A stretch of 64,000 nt of DNA from Pontibacillus salipaludis (GCF_014642405.1 NZ_BMIN01000020.1:22776-86775), one strand, 5' to 3'. Shown: positions 1-7,872, numbered from the stretch's first letter. The notes: generated by a model not told the origin, from the sequence alone. Program-made: numbers and translations.

Positions 1-317
1 ATATTTATGTTTCTGTTAAGCAGTTATGGGAAGAATTCAGTGAGGATTTTCCTGGTGCGAGTTATGATACAGTCTACCGAAATCTATATACACTAGCTGA
101 TATTGGTATTTTGGAAACGACGTCTTTTGATGGTGAAAAGCAATTCCGCTTCCATTGTGATACAAGTGATCATCACCATCATTTTATTTGTACAATTTGC
201 GGTAAAACTAGTGCTATTCATTTGTGCCCTGTAGAAGATGTTGCATTATCATTACCAGGTCACCAAATTGAAAATCACAAGTTTGAAGTGTATGGCAAGT
301 GTCCAGCTTGTCAATAA
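1..317 (+). CDS. zur: Fur-family metal regulator, probably Zur (5' end outside window)
   Basis: The reading frame is open from base 3, so only the C-terminal 104 residues are present and the start lies upstream. The visible part holds the end of the winged-helix DNA-binding domain (SYDTVYRNLYTLADIG) and the dimerisation domain with an HHHH run, a CTIC pair and a CPAC pair near the C-terminus. The two CxxC pairs form the structural zinc site of Fur-family proteins. The protein should repress zinc-uptake genes when zinc is replete. The zinc-binding lipoprotein gene directly downstream, with Zur-like operators, favours Zur over Fur or PerR, but the call rests on that context. Confidence 0.85.
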   Translation, partial: IYVSVKQLWEEFSEDFPGASYDTVYRNLYTLADIGILETTSFDGEKQFRFHCDTSDHHHHFICTICGKTSAIHLCPVEDVALSLPGHQIENHKFEVYGKCPACQ

Positions 318-318
318 G

Positions 319-352
319 CAGGGTCTTTTGGATAAAGACCCTGTCTTTTTTT
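319..352 (+). terminator. Intrinsic terminator after the Fur-family gene
   Basis: CAGGGTCTT pairs with AAGACCCTG across a short loop and is followed by a run of seven T. It starts 2 bases after the stop codon, so the lipoprotein gene needs its own promoter. Confidence 0.9.
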
Positions 353-363
353 GGTGAATAAAA

Positions 364-406
364 CGTAACGATTACTGTTTACAAAGCGTAATCGTTACGA
401 TAAAAT
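364..406 (+). promoter_or_regulatory. Sigma-A promoter of the zinc lipoprotein gene with two Zur-like boxes
   Basis: A -35 TTTACA (378-383) and a -10 TAAAAT (401-406) are 17 bases apart. CGTAACGATTAC (364-375) and GTAATCGTTACG (388-399) are exact inverted copies separated by 12 bases. Each half is itself close to the 6-1-6 core CGTAAT-N-ATTACG known for Bacillus Zur boxes. The downstream box fills the promoter spacer, so bound repressor would block RNA polymerase. The ATG at 405 lies inside the -10 and cannot be the translation start. Confidence 0.75.
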
Positions 407-443
407 GTTTTTGTACTTATACATAACTCATTTGGAGGGGACA

Positions 444-1763
444 ATGATGAAAATACGATTTCTAATGTTGGGTTCGATTCTACTGTTACTCGGGCTTGTA
501 GCTTGTGGAAATGCAGAAGATCAGAGCGCATCTAGTCATACATCAGAAGAAACTAATAAACTAACAATCTATACGACGTTATTTCCATTGCAAGATTTTG
601 CTGAGCGAATTGGTGGAGAACACGTTGAAGTGGAGTCTATTTTACCGGCAGGGGCTAACCCACATACATTTGAGCCTACAACCAAAATGATGGTCGAACT
701 TGCTGAAGCCGACGCATTTATTTATAACGGGGCAAACTTAGAAGCCTATGCGACGAAAATCTCTGAAGCAATCGGAGGAGAGGGCGTTGAAATTCTAGAA
801 GCTTCAGAAGGTGTTGAGCTATTAACCCATGTCCATGATCACTCGAACGAGGAGGAAAAAGGTCAAGAAGGACACGCTCATGAAGAAGGAGAAGAATCCC
901 ACGAGGATCATGCTCATGAAGAAGGAGAAGAATCCCACGAGGATCATGCTCATGAAGAAGGAGAAGAATCCCACGAGGATCACGCTCATGAAGAAGGAGA
1001 AGAATCCCACGAGGATCATGCTCATGAAGAAGGAGAAGAATCCCACGAGGATCACGCTCATGAAGAAGGAGAAGAATCCCACGAGGATCATGCTCATGAA
1101 GAAGGAGAAGAATCCCACGAGGATCACGCTCATGAAGAAGGAGAAGAATCCCGCGAGGATCACGCTCATGAAGAAGATGCTAATGAGAGTGGGAGTCATA
1201 ATGACCAATCAGAAGCACATGTTGGTCATGACCATGGTGATCAGGATCCGCATGTTTGGCTAGATCCTGTTCGAGCTATTACGTTAGCAGAGAATATTAA
1301 AGACCAATTGGTAGAATTAAATCCAGAGGCTAAAGAAGATTTTGAAAAAAACTTTGATCAATTAAAACAGGATTTAATGGAATTAGATCAAACATTCCAT
1401 TCAAAACTTGAAGCAGCTGAATCAAACAAAATTCTTGTTTCACACGCTGCGTATGGCTATTGGGAAAAAGCATATGGGCTCGAGCAGATTGCCATATCAG
1501 GGTTGTCCCCAACAAATGAGCCATCTCAGAAGCAATTAGAAAGTATTATAAAAAAATCAAAAGAAAATAAAATTAGTACCATCCTTTTCGAACAAAACGT
1601 TACACCAAAAGTGGCGTCTGTTATTCAAAAAGAAATCGACGCTGACATAAAGCGAATCCACAATTTATCGGTTCTTACTGAAGATGACCTCAATGCAGGT
1701 GAGGATTACTTTAGCTTAATGAATCATAATTTAGAAGTGTTATTAGAAGTATTAAATAAATAA
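444..1763 (+). CDS. znuA: Zinc ABC transporter substrate-binding lipoprotein (ZnuA/AdcA type) with an expanded His/Glu loop
   Basis: The 439-residue protein should capture Zn2+ outside the membrane and deliver it to a ZnuBC permease, which is not in the window. A lipoprotein signal ends in LVAC with Cys21 as the lipidated residue. Cluster A-1 landmarks are ANPHTFEPT, DPHVWLDP and VSHAAYGYW, which carry the three zinc-ligand histidines of the family. Between the first and second ligands lies a very long His-rich acidic insert (about residues 140-260), including eight 12-residue repeats. The start at 444 (or 447) follows GGAGGGG at 434-440; the more upstream ATG at 405 is in the promoter. Manganese is a possible alternative substrate, but the His loop and Zur boxes argue for zinc. 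Confidence 0.93.
   Translation: MMKIRFLMLGSILLLLGLVACGNAEDQSASSHTSEETNKLTIYTTLFPLQDFAERIGGEHVEVESILPAGANPHTFEPTTKMMVELAEADAFIYNGANLEAYATKISEAIGGEGVEILEASEGVELLTHVHDHSNEEEKGQEGHAHEEGEESHEDHAHEEGEESHEDHAHEEGEESHEDHAHEEGEESHEDHAHEEGEESHEDHAHEEGEESHEDHAHEEGEESHEDHAHEEGEESREDHAHEEDANESGSHNDQSEAHVGHDHGDQDPHVWLDPVRAITLAENIKDQLVELNPEAKEDFEKNFDQLKQDLMELDQTFHSKLEAAESNKILVSHAAYGYWEKAYGLEQIAISGLSPTNEPSQKQLESIIKKSKENKISTILFEQNVTPKVASVIQKEIDADIKRIHNLSVLTEDDLNAGEDYFSLMNHNLEVLLEVLNK
879..1166 (+). repeat. Eight tandem 36-bp repeats inside the zinc lipoprotein gene
   Basis: Each unit encodes HEEGEESHEDHA. Units are nearly identical. The codon for the second histidine of EDHA is CAT,CAT,CAC,CAT,CAC,CAT,CAC,CAC along the array, and unit 8 has CGC (Arg) instead of CAC in SHED. 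The alternating CAC/CAT pattern in units 3-6 points to growth by 72-bp (two-unit) steps. The unit length is a multiple of three and lacks stops, which explains spurious open frames on both strands here. Confidence 0.95.
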
Positions 1764-1792
1764 AATATATGAGTTTAATAGAATCAAGTTAA

Positions 1793-1820
1793 AAGTCACC
1801 ATATTGGTGGCTTTTTTTAC
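1793..1820 (+). terminator. Intrinsic terminator after the zinc lipoprotein gene
   Basis: AGTCACC pairs with GGTGGCT (one mismatch) and is followed by a T run. Confidence 0.8.
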
Positions 1821-1943
1821 GTTTAAAGGTGATCTAAAAAGGGAATCAAAACGATTTCTTTATAACTCCCATCTTGTGACTTCTCATCGATCCCACTTAG
1901 TATGCTATGATATTGGTATTATTGATCGTAAAAGGAGAATGGT

Positions 1944-2513
1944 ATGAAGGAGCGGGACTATGATCTTTATCAAAAGGTCTTAACAGGCGATAAACATGCG
2001 CTTGAGAAGATTTATGATAAATACGAGAAGTTGCTTTACTCCTTTGCCTATAAGACATGTGGGCAGAAGGAGATGTCAGAAGAAGTTATGCAAGAAGTGT
2101 TCATAAAAATATGGACTCAAAAGGCAACATACGATGAAACAAAAGGGAAATTTTCATCATGGATTATTACAATCGCCAGGTATACAGCGATTGACGTGTT
2201 ACGTAAAAAGGAAAATCAAAACTATGCATTAGATGAAGAGTGGGATGCACCAAATGAGAAAGAACCTTCTGTTGAGGATCTCGTGGAATGGAAGGAAAGA
2301 GGGAGTATGATTAGGGAAGCTATGAAGCATCTTCCCAAAGAACAAAAGAAAATCGTCATGCTATTTTATTTTAAAGGATTGACACAACAGCGGATCGCTG
2401 AACATTTAGATATATCTTTAGGAACCGTAAAGAGTCGAATTAGGTTAGCTTTAAAACGTCTTAAAAAAGAACTGGCCATCATCGAAGAGAAAGGGGGTGT
2501 GAGTGATGCCTGA
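1944..2513 (+). CDS. ECF-type RNA polymerase sigma factor
   Basis: This 189-residue group IV sigma factor has region 2 at about residues 20-90 (YDKYEKLLYSFAYKTCG, then EEVMQEVFIKIW, the -10 recognition part) and region 4 at about 125-180 with the helix-turn-helix LTQQRIAEHLDISLGTVKSR. It should direct transcription of a small stress regulon. Its stop overlaps the start of a zinc-finger anti-sigma gene by 8 bases, the usual pairing that keeps the factor silent until a signal arrives. RskA-type partners suggest the SigK-like ECF group. The inducing signal cannot be read from the sequence. Confidence 0.93.
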   Translation: MKERDYDLYQKVLTGDKHALEKIYDKYEKLLYSFAYKTCGQKEMSEEVMQEVFIKIWTQKATYDETKGKFSSWIITIARYTAIDVLRKKENQNYALDEEWDAPNEKEPSVEDLVEWKERGSMIREAMKHLPKEQKKIVMLFYFKGLTQQRIAEHLDISLGTVKSRIRLALKRLKKELAIIEEKGGVSDA

Positions 2514-3270
2514 ACAATGTGATCGGCTAATTGATTATATAAGCGGCGAGCTAAATGAAGAAGAAAAACGAGCATTTGAAGATCATTTGAAAGAATGCTC
2601 TGAATGTCGTGAAGAAGTTGAAGAGATGGGCAGCATTATGGAAGATCTTCCATACGCTGCAGAGCCAGTAGAACCACCTGAAGGCATGAAGAACAGGGTT
2701 CTTGAGAGTGTGTTTGAGGAAGAACAAACGGAAGCGGATTTTGTACGTGATGAATCGGAACAATCTTATGAAGATGATAAAGTAGCATCGCTCACGACTC
2801 ACAAACAGAAGAAGCGCGCTAGAAAACCATGGACAGCGTTATTAGCAGCGGGATTACTATTATCCGTGTCAGGAAATGTTTACACTCTATTCAATGAAGC
2901 GGATAAAGATACCGGTACTGTGGTGGACAGCATAGACGAGGTAACGAATAAAGTCACGTTATCTGGGCAGCAAGAAGGATCGGGCTCGGCATCTATTATT
3001 AAACAACAAGAAGATATGACGCTTGTTGTAGAAGCGGAGCAGCTGAGCCAATTACAAGGTGAAGAAGTTTACCAAGTATGGCTCATTAATGGAGAAACCC
3101 CATACAGAGCAGGTAGCTTTGTGACCAATCAAAATGGTGAAGGTGCTGTAGCTTTTTCTCTAGAAAAGCTAAATGATCAAGGTGATTTTGATACAATCGC
3201 CATTACGAAAGAGCCTGACGCCACAAGTGAAACCCCTCGAGGCGACATTGTCTTGTCCTCGAAGCTTTAA
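2506..3270 (+). CDS. Membrane anti-sigma factor with ZAS zinc finger and RskA-like domain
   Basis: The 254-residue protein has an N-terminal zinc-binding anti-sigma domain with HLKECSEC (His-x3-Cys-x2-Cys), an acidic linker, one membrane segment at about residues 105-127 (WTALLAAGLLLSVSGNVYTLF) and an extracytoplasmic domain typical of the RskA family (VYQVWLINGETPYRAGSF, TIAITKEPDA). It should hold the upstream sigma factor at the membrane. ATG 2506 follows AAGGGGG at 2491; a GTG three bases earlier is a less likely start. The overlap with the sigma gene implies translational coupling. Confidence 0.9.
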   Translation: MPEQCDRLIDYISGELNEEEKRAFEDHLKECSECREEVEEMGSIMEDLPYAAEPVEPPEGMKNRVLESVFEEEQTEADFVRDESEQSYEDDKVASLTTHKQKKRARKPWTALLAAGLLLSVSGNVYTLFNEADKDTGTVVDSIDEVTNKVTLSGQQEGSGSASIIKQQEDMTLVVEAEQLSQLQGEEVYQVWLINGETPYRAGSFVTNQNGEGAVAFSLEKLNDQGDFDTIAITKEPDATSETPRGDIVLSSKL

Positions 3271-3276
3271 AGAAAA

Positions 3277-3315
3277 GAAGACCTGGACCAATAATGGTTC
3301 AGGTCTTCTTTTTTT
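3277..3315 (+). terminator. Intrinsic terminator of the sigma/anti-sigma operon
   Basis: GAAGACCTG pairs with CAGGTCTTC, extended by GACC/GGTT, and is followed by T8. Confidence 0.9.
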
Positions 3316-3370
3316 GTAGCAATGGATCTGTTACTGTTTAGTGTTGATTTTGTTCTATATAAGTCTTGAA

Positions 3371-3560
3371 GTTGAGGTGAGGGCCGTTACGATTATGAGT
3401 GCTTGGGCTTGCTCGGGGACAACTCGCTTTCCTGCGGGGAGCTGGGAAGCCTCCTCGTTCGCATTCGCTCTCTGTGGGGTCTTCCCTAGGCTTCTTTTCC
3501 CGCGGGAGTCTCGCAGTCCCCGAGCAAGCCCTGACATTAAAAGGGTGAACGGCCCCGAAG
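3371..3560 (+). repeat. GC-rich palindromic repeat, copy 1 (forward)
   Basis: A non-coding imperfect palindrome. The inner arms GGGCTTGCTCGGGGA (3405-3419) and TCCCCGAGCAAGCCC (3517-3531) are perfect complements. Outer arms are GGGCCGTT and AACGGCCC. The core carries the family signature CTCGCTTTCC, AGCCTCCTCG and GGGAGTCTCGC. It is far more GC-rich than neighbouring genes. Two open frames across it (one per strand) have no ribosome site or family resemblance and are not genes. Confidence 0.85.
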
Positions 3561-3621
3561 TTCGCATCAGCAGGTCTGTTGTTACCCTATATGGCATGAT
3601 TTCGTTCCTCCTTGTATGGTA

Positions 3622-3873
3622 AAGGTGGGCCTGGAAACTGCGAGACTCCCGTGGCAGAAGAGCCTAGTCTAGTTCTGGCGTGGAGGACCTAGCGAGACAA
3701 GTCATCTTTTTTACAAAGGCTTAGCGCCTTTTCCAAAAAGCTGTCTTGTCCGTACGGTCCTAGGCACCACGCCTACACTTTTCAATCTAGGTGAGACCCC
3801 GGAGGCCGGCTATGCCGGCTGAGGAGGCTCACCAGCTCCCCACAGGAAAGCGAGTGGTTTCCAGGCCCACCTT
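3622..3873 (-). repeat. GC-rich palindromic repeat, copy 2 (reverse, with internal insertion)
   Basis: The terminal arms AAGGTGGGCCTGGAAAC (3622-3638) and its complement (3857-3873) match over 17 bases. The family core appears on the minus strand: GCGAGACTCCC at the left, GAGGAGGCT and GGAAAGCGAG at the right. About 100 bases forming a separate nested hairpin (3677-3773) sit in the middle. A smaller GGCCGGC/GCCGGC hairpin lies near 3804-3820. Confidence 0.85.
3677..3773. repeat. Nested hairpin inside repeat copy 2
   Basis: GGCGTGG (3677) pairs with CCACGCC (3767), AGGACC with GGTCCT, GAGACAAG with CTTGTC, and a small AAAGGC/GCCTTT hairpin caps the structure. It looks like a second palindrome inserted into the first. 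Confidence 0.7.
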
Positions 3874-4035
3874 ACGCTCAACTAAAGTTAACAGAAACAT
3901 TATCTCAGCTTCGGGCCTTCAAGGTTACTGTCCTATTCTTGAACAAGGTTGTTATAAAGAATGACAACAATAAACTTTAGCAGAGCCTTAGCGTTAAATG
4001 GAAAAAAGTGTTAAGGTGAAAGGAGAAATGGGGAG

Positions 4036-4356
4036 GTGTTTAGGTTGGAAGTATGGAAAGGGTATGTGGTTACTATAGCAGAACTATTGGTATTTATTGT
4101 GATCGGATTTTTTATAAGTGAATATGTTCTTAGTTTTACTTATGAACAAGCTGGTATTTCTTATATGGGTAATATAGGGAAAGTTTGGTTTGGGATCTCT
4201 TTATCTTTGTTTTGTCTCTATTCAATCATCGCACATCGAAGTAAAGGGAAGAGTCATGAACTTCTTAAGGGAAGGATCGGCTCCAAGACATTTTATGTTG
4301 TGTTCGTGTTCTCCATCTATACAGTCCTGGCTCCACTCTTTGATGGGGCACTATAA
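4036..4356 (+). CDS. Small membrane protein of unknown function
   Basis: I do not recognise a family. The ~106-residue product has three likely membrane segments (about residues 12-32, 45-62 and 86-102) and basic loops (HRSKGKSHELLKGRIGSK). The start is uncertain: GTG 4036 overlaps a GGGAGG motif, while TTG 4045 sits 8 bases after that motif and is the better-placed start. A GC-rich repeat pair lies upstream and a secreted-protein gene follows 86 bases downstream. Confidence 0.55.
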   Translation: MFRLEVWKGYVVTIAELLVFIVIGFFISEYVLSFTYEQAGISYMGNIGKVWFGISLSLFCLYSIIAHRSKGKSHELLKGRIGSKTFYVVFVFSIYTVLAPLFDGAL

Positions 4357-4442
4357 ATTTTTTAAAAAAATGGTGATCCAAATAAAGATCCTCCTCGATA
4401 GCTTAGTGAATAAACAAAAAACAAAGAGGAGTGGATCTATCC

Positions 4443-5786
4443 ATGAACATGAAAAAAGCACTTGTAACTGTACCTTTAAGTTTCTCTTTATTACTTCCGA
4501 CAACAGCAAGTATTGTGAGCGCAGATGATCACAGCTCGGCAAAACCAACTGTCACGACAGAAGCTGTTGAATTACGTGCTTCCTTGGATCGTCTTTTAAG
4601 TGAGCACGCTTACCTGGCTGTTGAAACGATGAGAAAAGGGGCTGAAGGGGCAGAGGATTTTGAGGCATCGGCAAATGCCCTTAGCAGTAATACAGAAGGT
4701 TTATCAAAAGCGATTGCTTCTGTGTATGGTGAAGAAGCAGGTAAACAATTTAAACAGATTTGGTCGGATCATATTGGTTACTTCGTTGATTATGTTAAAG
4801 CCACAGGCAACGAAGACGCTGAAGCTAAAGAAGCAGCTCTTCAGGAATTAACTGAATACCGTAAAGACTTCTCACAGTTCTTAGAAAATGCAACAGATGA
4901 GCGCTTAAAAGCAGGAAAACTTGCAGATGGACTACAGATGCATGTTAACCAACTTATCGGAGCTTTTGATAGCTATGTAGCTGGCGATTATGAAAAAGCT
5001 TACGAATATGAACGTAAAGCGATTGAACACATGTACGGAGTAAGTAAAGGACTAACGAGTGCAATTGTGGATCAGTTCCCGGATCAATTCAATGAGACGA
5101 AGGCGGTAACACCAGCAGCTGATCTGCGCTCAAACTTAAACCATCTCATGAGCGAACACGCAGGATTGGCTATGATGGCTATGCAAAATGGTATTGATGG
5201 ATCAGAAGACTTCAAAGCATCTACACAAGCTTTAAGCCATAACACGGATGATCTTGCAGCAGCCATTAGCTCCATTTATGGTGAAGAAGCAGGTCAGGAG
5301 TTTAAGAAAATGTGGACGAACCATATCGGCCACTTTGTAGACTATGTAAAAGCTACCGGTGCTGATGATGAGGAAATGAAACAAAAAGCATTAGATGCTC
5401 TTGATCAGTATCGTCAGGATTTCTCCATGTTCTTAGAGAAAGCCACAGAAGGAGAGCTAAAATCCGAAACACTAGCGAAGAATCTGCAGAGTCACGTTGA
5501 CTACTTGATTACTACGTTTGATCAGTATGCACAAGAAGATTATGATATGGCATATGAAACACTTCGTGAATCTTATGGCCACATGTTCGGAGCAGCAAAA
5601 GCTTTATCCTCAGGGTTTGTAAATCAATACCCAGAGAAATTTAGCTCTGACATGCCTTCAGAAATGCCAGATACGGGAATGGGTGGAGCAGAGCAGTCAA
5701 ACAACTTCACTTGGATTATCTTATCTGTGTTAGCGATGCTGGCTGGTACAGCAGTCTTTGCTCGTAAACAATCTCGAAATCAGTAA
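4443..5786 (+). CDS. Secreted, surface-anchored protein with two copies of a four-histidine helical domain
   Basis: The 447-residue protein has a signal peptide (cleavage likely after VSA near residue 27), two tandem all-helical domains (about 42-215 and 223-395), and a C-terminal sorting-like tail: MPDTG, a hydrophobic stretch and RKQSRN. The domains align end to end. Each holds His at equivalent places: SEHA, the WSDHIG/WTNHIG pair, LQMHV/LQSHV, and EHMYG/GHMFG. I know similar proteins in Bacillaceae but no established function. Conserved His on helices suggests metal binding (inference). ATG 4443 follows AAAGAGGA at 4423; the GTG at 4431 overlaps that site. Confidence 0.75.
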   Translation: MNMKKALVTVPLSFSLLLPTTASIVSADDHSSAKPTVTTEAVELRASLDRLLSEHAYLAVETMRKGAEGAEDFEASANALSSNTEGLSKAIASVYGEEAGKQFKQIWSDHIGYFVDYVKATGNEDAEAKEAALQELTEYRKDFSQFLENATDERLKAGKLADGLQMHVNQLIGAFDSYVAGDYEKAYEYERKAIEHMYGVSKGLTSAIVDQFPDQFNETKAVTPAADLRSNLNHLMSEHAGLAMMAMQNGIDGSEDFKASTQALSHNTDDLAAAISSIYGEEAGQEFKKMWTNHIGHFVDYVKATGADDEEMKQKALDALDQYRQDFSMFLEKATEGELKSETLAKNLQSHVDYLITTFDQYAQEDYDMAYETLRESYGHMFGAAKALSSGFVNQYPEKFSSDMPSEMPDTGMGGAEQSNNFTWIILSVLAMLAGTAVFARKQSRNQ

Positions 5787-5821
5787 GGTGAAGGGCTTCT
5801 AAGTATAGTTAATTGGTATTA

Positions 5822-5866
5822 AAAAGAGAGTGAAATCTTAAGCCAAGATTTCACTCTCTTTTTCTT
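5822..5866. terminator. Bidirectional terminator
   Basis: AAGAGAGTGAAATCTT pairs perfectly with AAGATTTCACTCTCTT around a 5-base loop, with A and T runs outside. It serves the surface-protein gene and the convergent HxlR gene. Confidence 0.9.
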
Positions 5867-5884
5867 TTGTTTTAATAAGTTCCA

Positions 5885-6220
5885 TTAGGACTTGCATTGT
5901 TTATGGGTGGGAATATCAATCCACTCATCCGCCCATGCTTTGATGTCTTTCATTAATGGTTTAAGAGAATGTCCTTTATCTGTTAGAGAATATTCAATTC
6001 TTACAGGCGTTTCAGCGTATACTTCTCTGTGAATGATGTCTTCAGCTTCTAAATCTTTCAACCGTTCAGATAATAAACGGCCGCTAATCCCGATTGCGTC
6101 TTTTATTTCATGGTTTCTCTGAGGGCCAGATAATAATTGATATATAATAAGTGCATTCCAACGCTGGCTAATAATCCCGACAGCTTTTTCAAATCTCGGA
6201 CATAAACTAGAGTCTTCCAC
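5885..6220 (-). CDS. HxlR-family winged-helix transcriptional regulator
   Basis: This 111-residue protein covers a whole HxlR domain: CPRFEKAVGIISQRWNALIIYQLL, recognition-helix region ISGRLLSERLKDLEAEDII, and a wing around YAETPVRIEYSLTDKG. Cys7 is at the position used for thiol sensing in HypR/QorR-type members, so redox or electrophile sensing is plausible. It starts at GTG 6220 with AAGGAGAG upstream. It is divergent from a DoxX gene, and palindromes in the shared region suggest that it controls that gene. Confidence 0.88.
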   Translation of the reverse strand: MEDSSLCPRFEKAVGIISQRWNALIIYQLLSGPQRNHEIKDAIGISGRLLSERLKDLEAEDIIHREVYAETPVRIEYSLTDKGHSLKPLMKDIKAWADEWIDIPTHKQCKS

Positions 6221-6298
6221 AGTCGATCTCTCCTTCGTTTATAGTGTAACATAACTTCTGCCTTTCCGTAACCTAATTGCATACCATAAACAAATTAC

Positions 6299-6344
6299 TT
6301 GTCGTATCGAGGTTACATGATTATAATTAGTTACATAAAGTAAC
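6299..6344 (+). promoter_or_regulatory. Promoter of the DoxX gene with a GTTAC-N5-GTAAC operator
   Basis: The -35 TTGTCG (6299-6304) and -10 TATAAT (6322-6327) have a 17-base spacer. The palindrome GTTAC-ATAAA-GTAAC (6330-6344) covers the predicted transcription start. A further GTTAC at 6312 and GTAAC near 6245 may be extra half-sites. It is the most likely target of the divergent HxlR protein. Confidence 0.6.
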
Positions 6345-6384
6345 TTGTTGAGTGAAAAACGATCCTATAGAAAGGATGAGAAGA

Positions 6385-6813
6385 ATGAGTCATAAGCGAC
6401 ATCAAATTGGCATTTTTTTATTACGCCTCTTTTTAGGGTTTACAGTCTTTATACATGGACTTACAAAATTTAAAATCGGTATGGGTAACACATCAATTGC
6501 TCTTGAATCGATTACAATCCCTATGTCCTTGTTATATTCAATAGGTATTATTGAAGTAATAGGAGGGCTATTCTTAATGATTGGATTTAAAGTTCAAATA
6601 ACGTCATCTATCATTGCGGTAGTCATGTTACTTTCTATTACACAACTAAAACTACCGATTGGGTTTTTAGGCACCAACTTAAGAGCGGGGTTTGAACTTG
6701 ATTTGGCTCTATTATCTATTGCAGGATTCCTTGCACTAGATGGGAAAACTCCCTTCGCTATTGAAAATATTACATTTCAGTCAGATGAGTGTTATAAATG
6801 TCCGGAAGTATAA
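6385..6813 (+). CDS. DoxX-family membrane protein
   Basis: This 142-residue, four-helix membrane protein has the DoxX hallmark LRLFLGFTVFIHGLTKF in helix 1. Members are linked to thiol or quinone redox chemistry, and HxlR-type regulators often control them. The ATG at 6385 follows AAAGGA at 6371-6376. In-frame GTG 6352 and ATG 6376 are poorer starts. Adjacency to a regulator with an N-terminal Cys fits an electrophile-response role (inference). Confidence 0.8.
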   Translation: MSHKRHQIGIFLLRLFLGFTVFIHGLTKFKIGMGNTSIALESITIPMSLLYSIGIIEVIGGLFLMIGFKVQITSSIIAVVMLLSITQLKLPIGFLGTNLRAGFELDLALLSIAGFLALDGKTPFAIENITFQSDECYKCPEV

Positions 6814-6848
6814 GTGATTGTAAACAACAAAGAAAAATACAAAAAAGC

Positions 6849-6894
6849 TAGCCCGATCCTTACATGTGTTTACAGTTTAGGACCGGGCTATTTT
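6849..6894. terminator. Bidirectional terminator
   Basis: TAGCCCG-A-TCCT pairs with AGGA-C-CGGGCTA around an 18-base loop, with A and T runs outside. It separates the convergent DoxX and YihY genes. Confidence 0.8.
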
Positions 6895-7739
6895 TATGCT
6901 GAAAACGTAGAATCGGTGGAAGATTTTCTGTGCCTCTTATGGTAAAGAACATTTATTTCAGCGCCAATCATAAGGATAAGTCCTGTTAGGAAGAACCATA
7001 ATAATAAAATAATAATCCCACCTAAACTACCGTACGTAGCTGAATAATTCCCAAAGTTACTAACATAGAAGGAGAAAGCAAGGGAAATGAGTTGCCATAA
7101 GATCGCAGTGATCATAGCTCCTGGAAGTATGTGTTTAAATGGATAGTTTTTGTTCGGTGCAAAATGATATAAAGCCATTAAAATTCCTGTCATTACAACA
7201 ATCCCAATCGCCCATCTTAAAAACTGGAAGATAATGACGGATTGTTCAGGGAGATTTAAAGCTTGGTTGATTCCTTGAATGATGAGATCACCAAACACAG
7301 GCAGTACTAGTGCTACAGCAATGGCTACAATCATTCCTAATGTAAGGACGATCGATAATAACCGGACCTTAATGAAAGATCTAGTTTCCTCAACTTCGTA
7401 GGCCAGATTCGCTGAATTAATAAATGCCATTACTCCTGAGGATGCAGACCAAAGGGTACCAATAATACCAACGGTTAACAAACCACCTTTAGGGGAGTCG
7501 ACTAAACTGATGATCTGCTCCTTAAAGATACTCATCGTTTCATCTGGTATTATACTTCCCATAAATTCAATAGCAAGTTGTGAGTCTATCTTTAAGTATG
7601 GAAGAATAGAGAGCATTAGTATAAGTAGCGGAACGATTGCTAATAAATAGTAATAGGCTTGGGCTGCAGCAAGTATGGGGATATTATTTTCTTGAAACTT
7701 GTTCTTTAACTCTTTTACATAACTAATGATTGATTTCAA
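6894..7739 (-). CDS. YihY/BrkB-family integral membrane protein
   Basis: The 281-residue protein has about six membrane helices and family landmarks: AAQAYYYLLAIVPLLILM near residue 25, LWSASSGVMAFINSANLAYEVEETRSF in the middle, and YGSLGGIIILLLWFFLTGLILMIGAEIN near the C-terminus. Function is unproven; the family was once wrongly named ribonuclease BN and may be transporter-like. Translation begins at TTG 7739, 6 bases after GGAGGG. The short basic tail is cytoplasmic. Confidence 0.88.
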   Translation of the reverse strand: MKSIISYVKELKNKFQENNIPILAAAQAYYYLLAIVPLLILMLSILPYLKIDSQLAIEFMGSIIPDETMSIFKEQIISLVDSPKGGLLTVGIIGTLWSASSGVMAFINSANLAYEVEETRSFIKVRLLSIVLTLGMIVAIAVALVLPVFGDLIIQGINQALNLPEQSVIIFQFLRWAIGIVVMTGILMALYHFAPNKNYPFKHILPGAMITAILWQLISLAFSFYVSNFGNYSATYGSLGGIIILLLWFFLTGLILMIGAEINVLYHKRHRKSSTDSTFSA

Positions 7740-7820
7740 CGAAAACCCTCCGTTTTATTTGTTTATGTACATTCCTTCCCCTTTTGGAAAACTTTTTAAT
7801 CGTCAAGATGTAAAGAATGT

Positions 7821-7846
7821 GTTTTGATTAGATAGTGTTGTGGTAA
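7821..7846 (+). promoter_or_regulatory. Possible sigma-B promoter of the YtxG/YtxH operon
   Basis: GTTTTG-N14-TGGTAA resembles the sigma-B pattern GTTTAA-N13-15-GGGTAT at 8 of 12 positions and would give a short leader before the ribosome site at 7858. B. subtilis ytxGHJ is sigma-B dependent. The match is only fair. Confidence 0.35.
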
Positions 7847-7872
7847 AACGTAGAGAAGGGAGGATAGGGAAG

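Noticed and set aside
405..443. ATG 405 as start of the zinc lipoprotein gene
   Set aside because: It lies within the -10 box and lacks a ribosome site; ATG 444 has GGAGGGG and a proper lipoprotein signal.
879..1166. CRISPR array
   Set aside because: Repeats are directly abutting, in frame and without spacers; they encode a His/Glu tract.
822..1263. Long open frames in other frames and on the minus strand across the zinc lipoprotein gene
   Set aside because: They are created by the stop-free 36-base repeat, give low-complexity products and lack ribosome sites.
3341..3622. Open frames on both strands over repeat copy 1
   Set aside because: They arise from the GC-rich palindrome, mirror each other and have no family resemblance or ribosome site.
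3371..3873. Insertion sequence or transposase remnant
   Set aside because: No transposase-like peptide in any frame of the repeats; they are too short and are built from nested palindromes.
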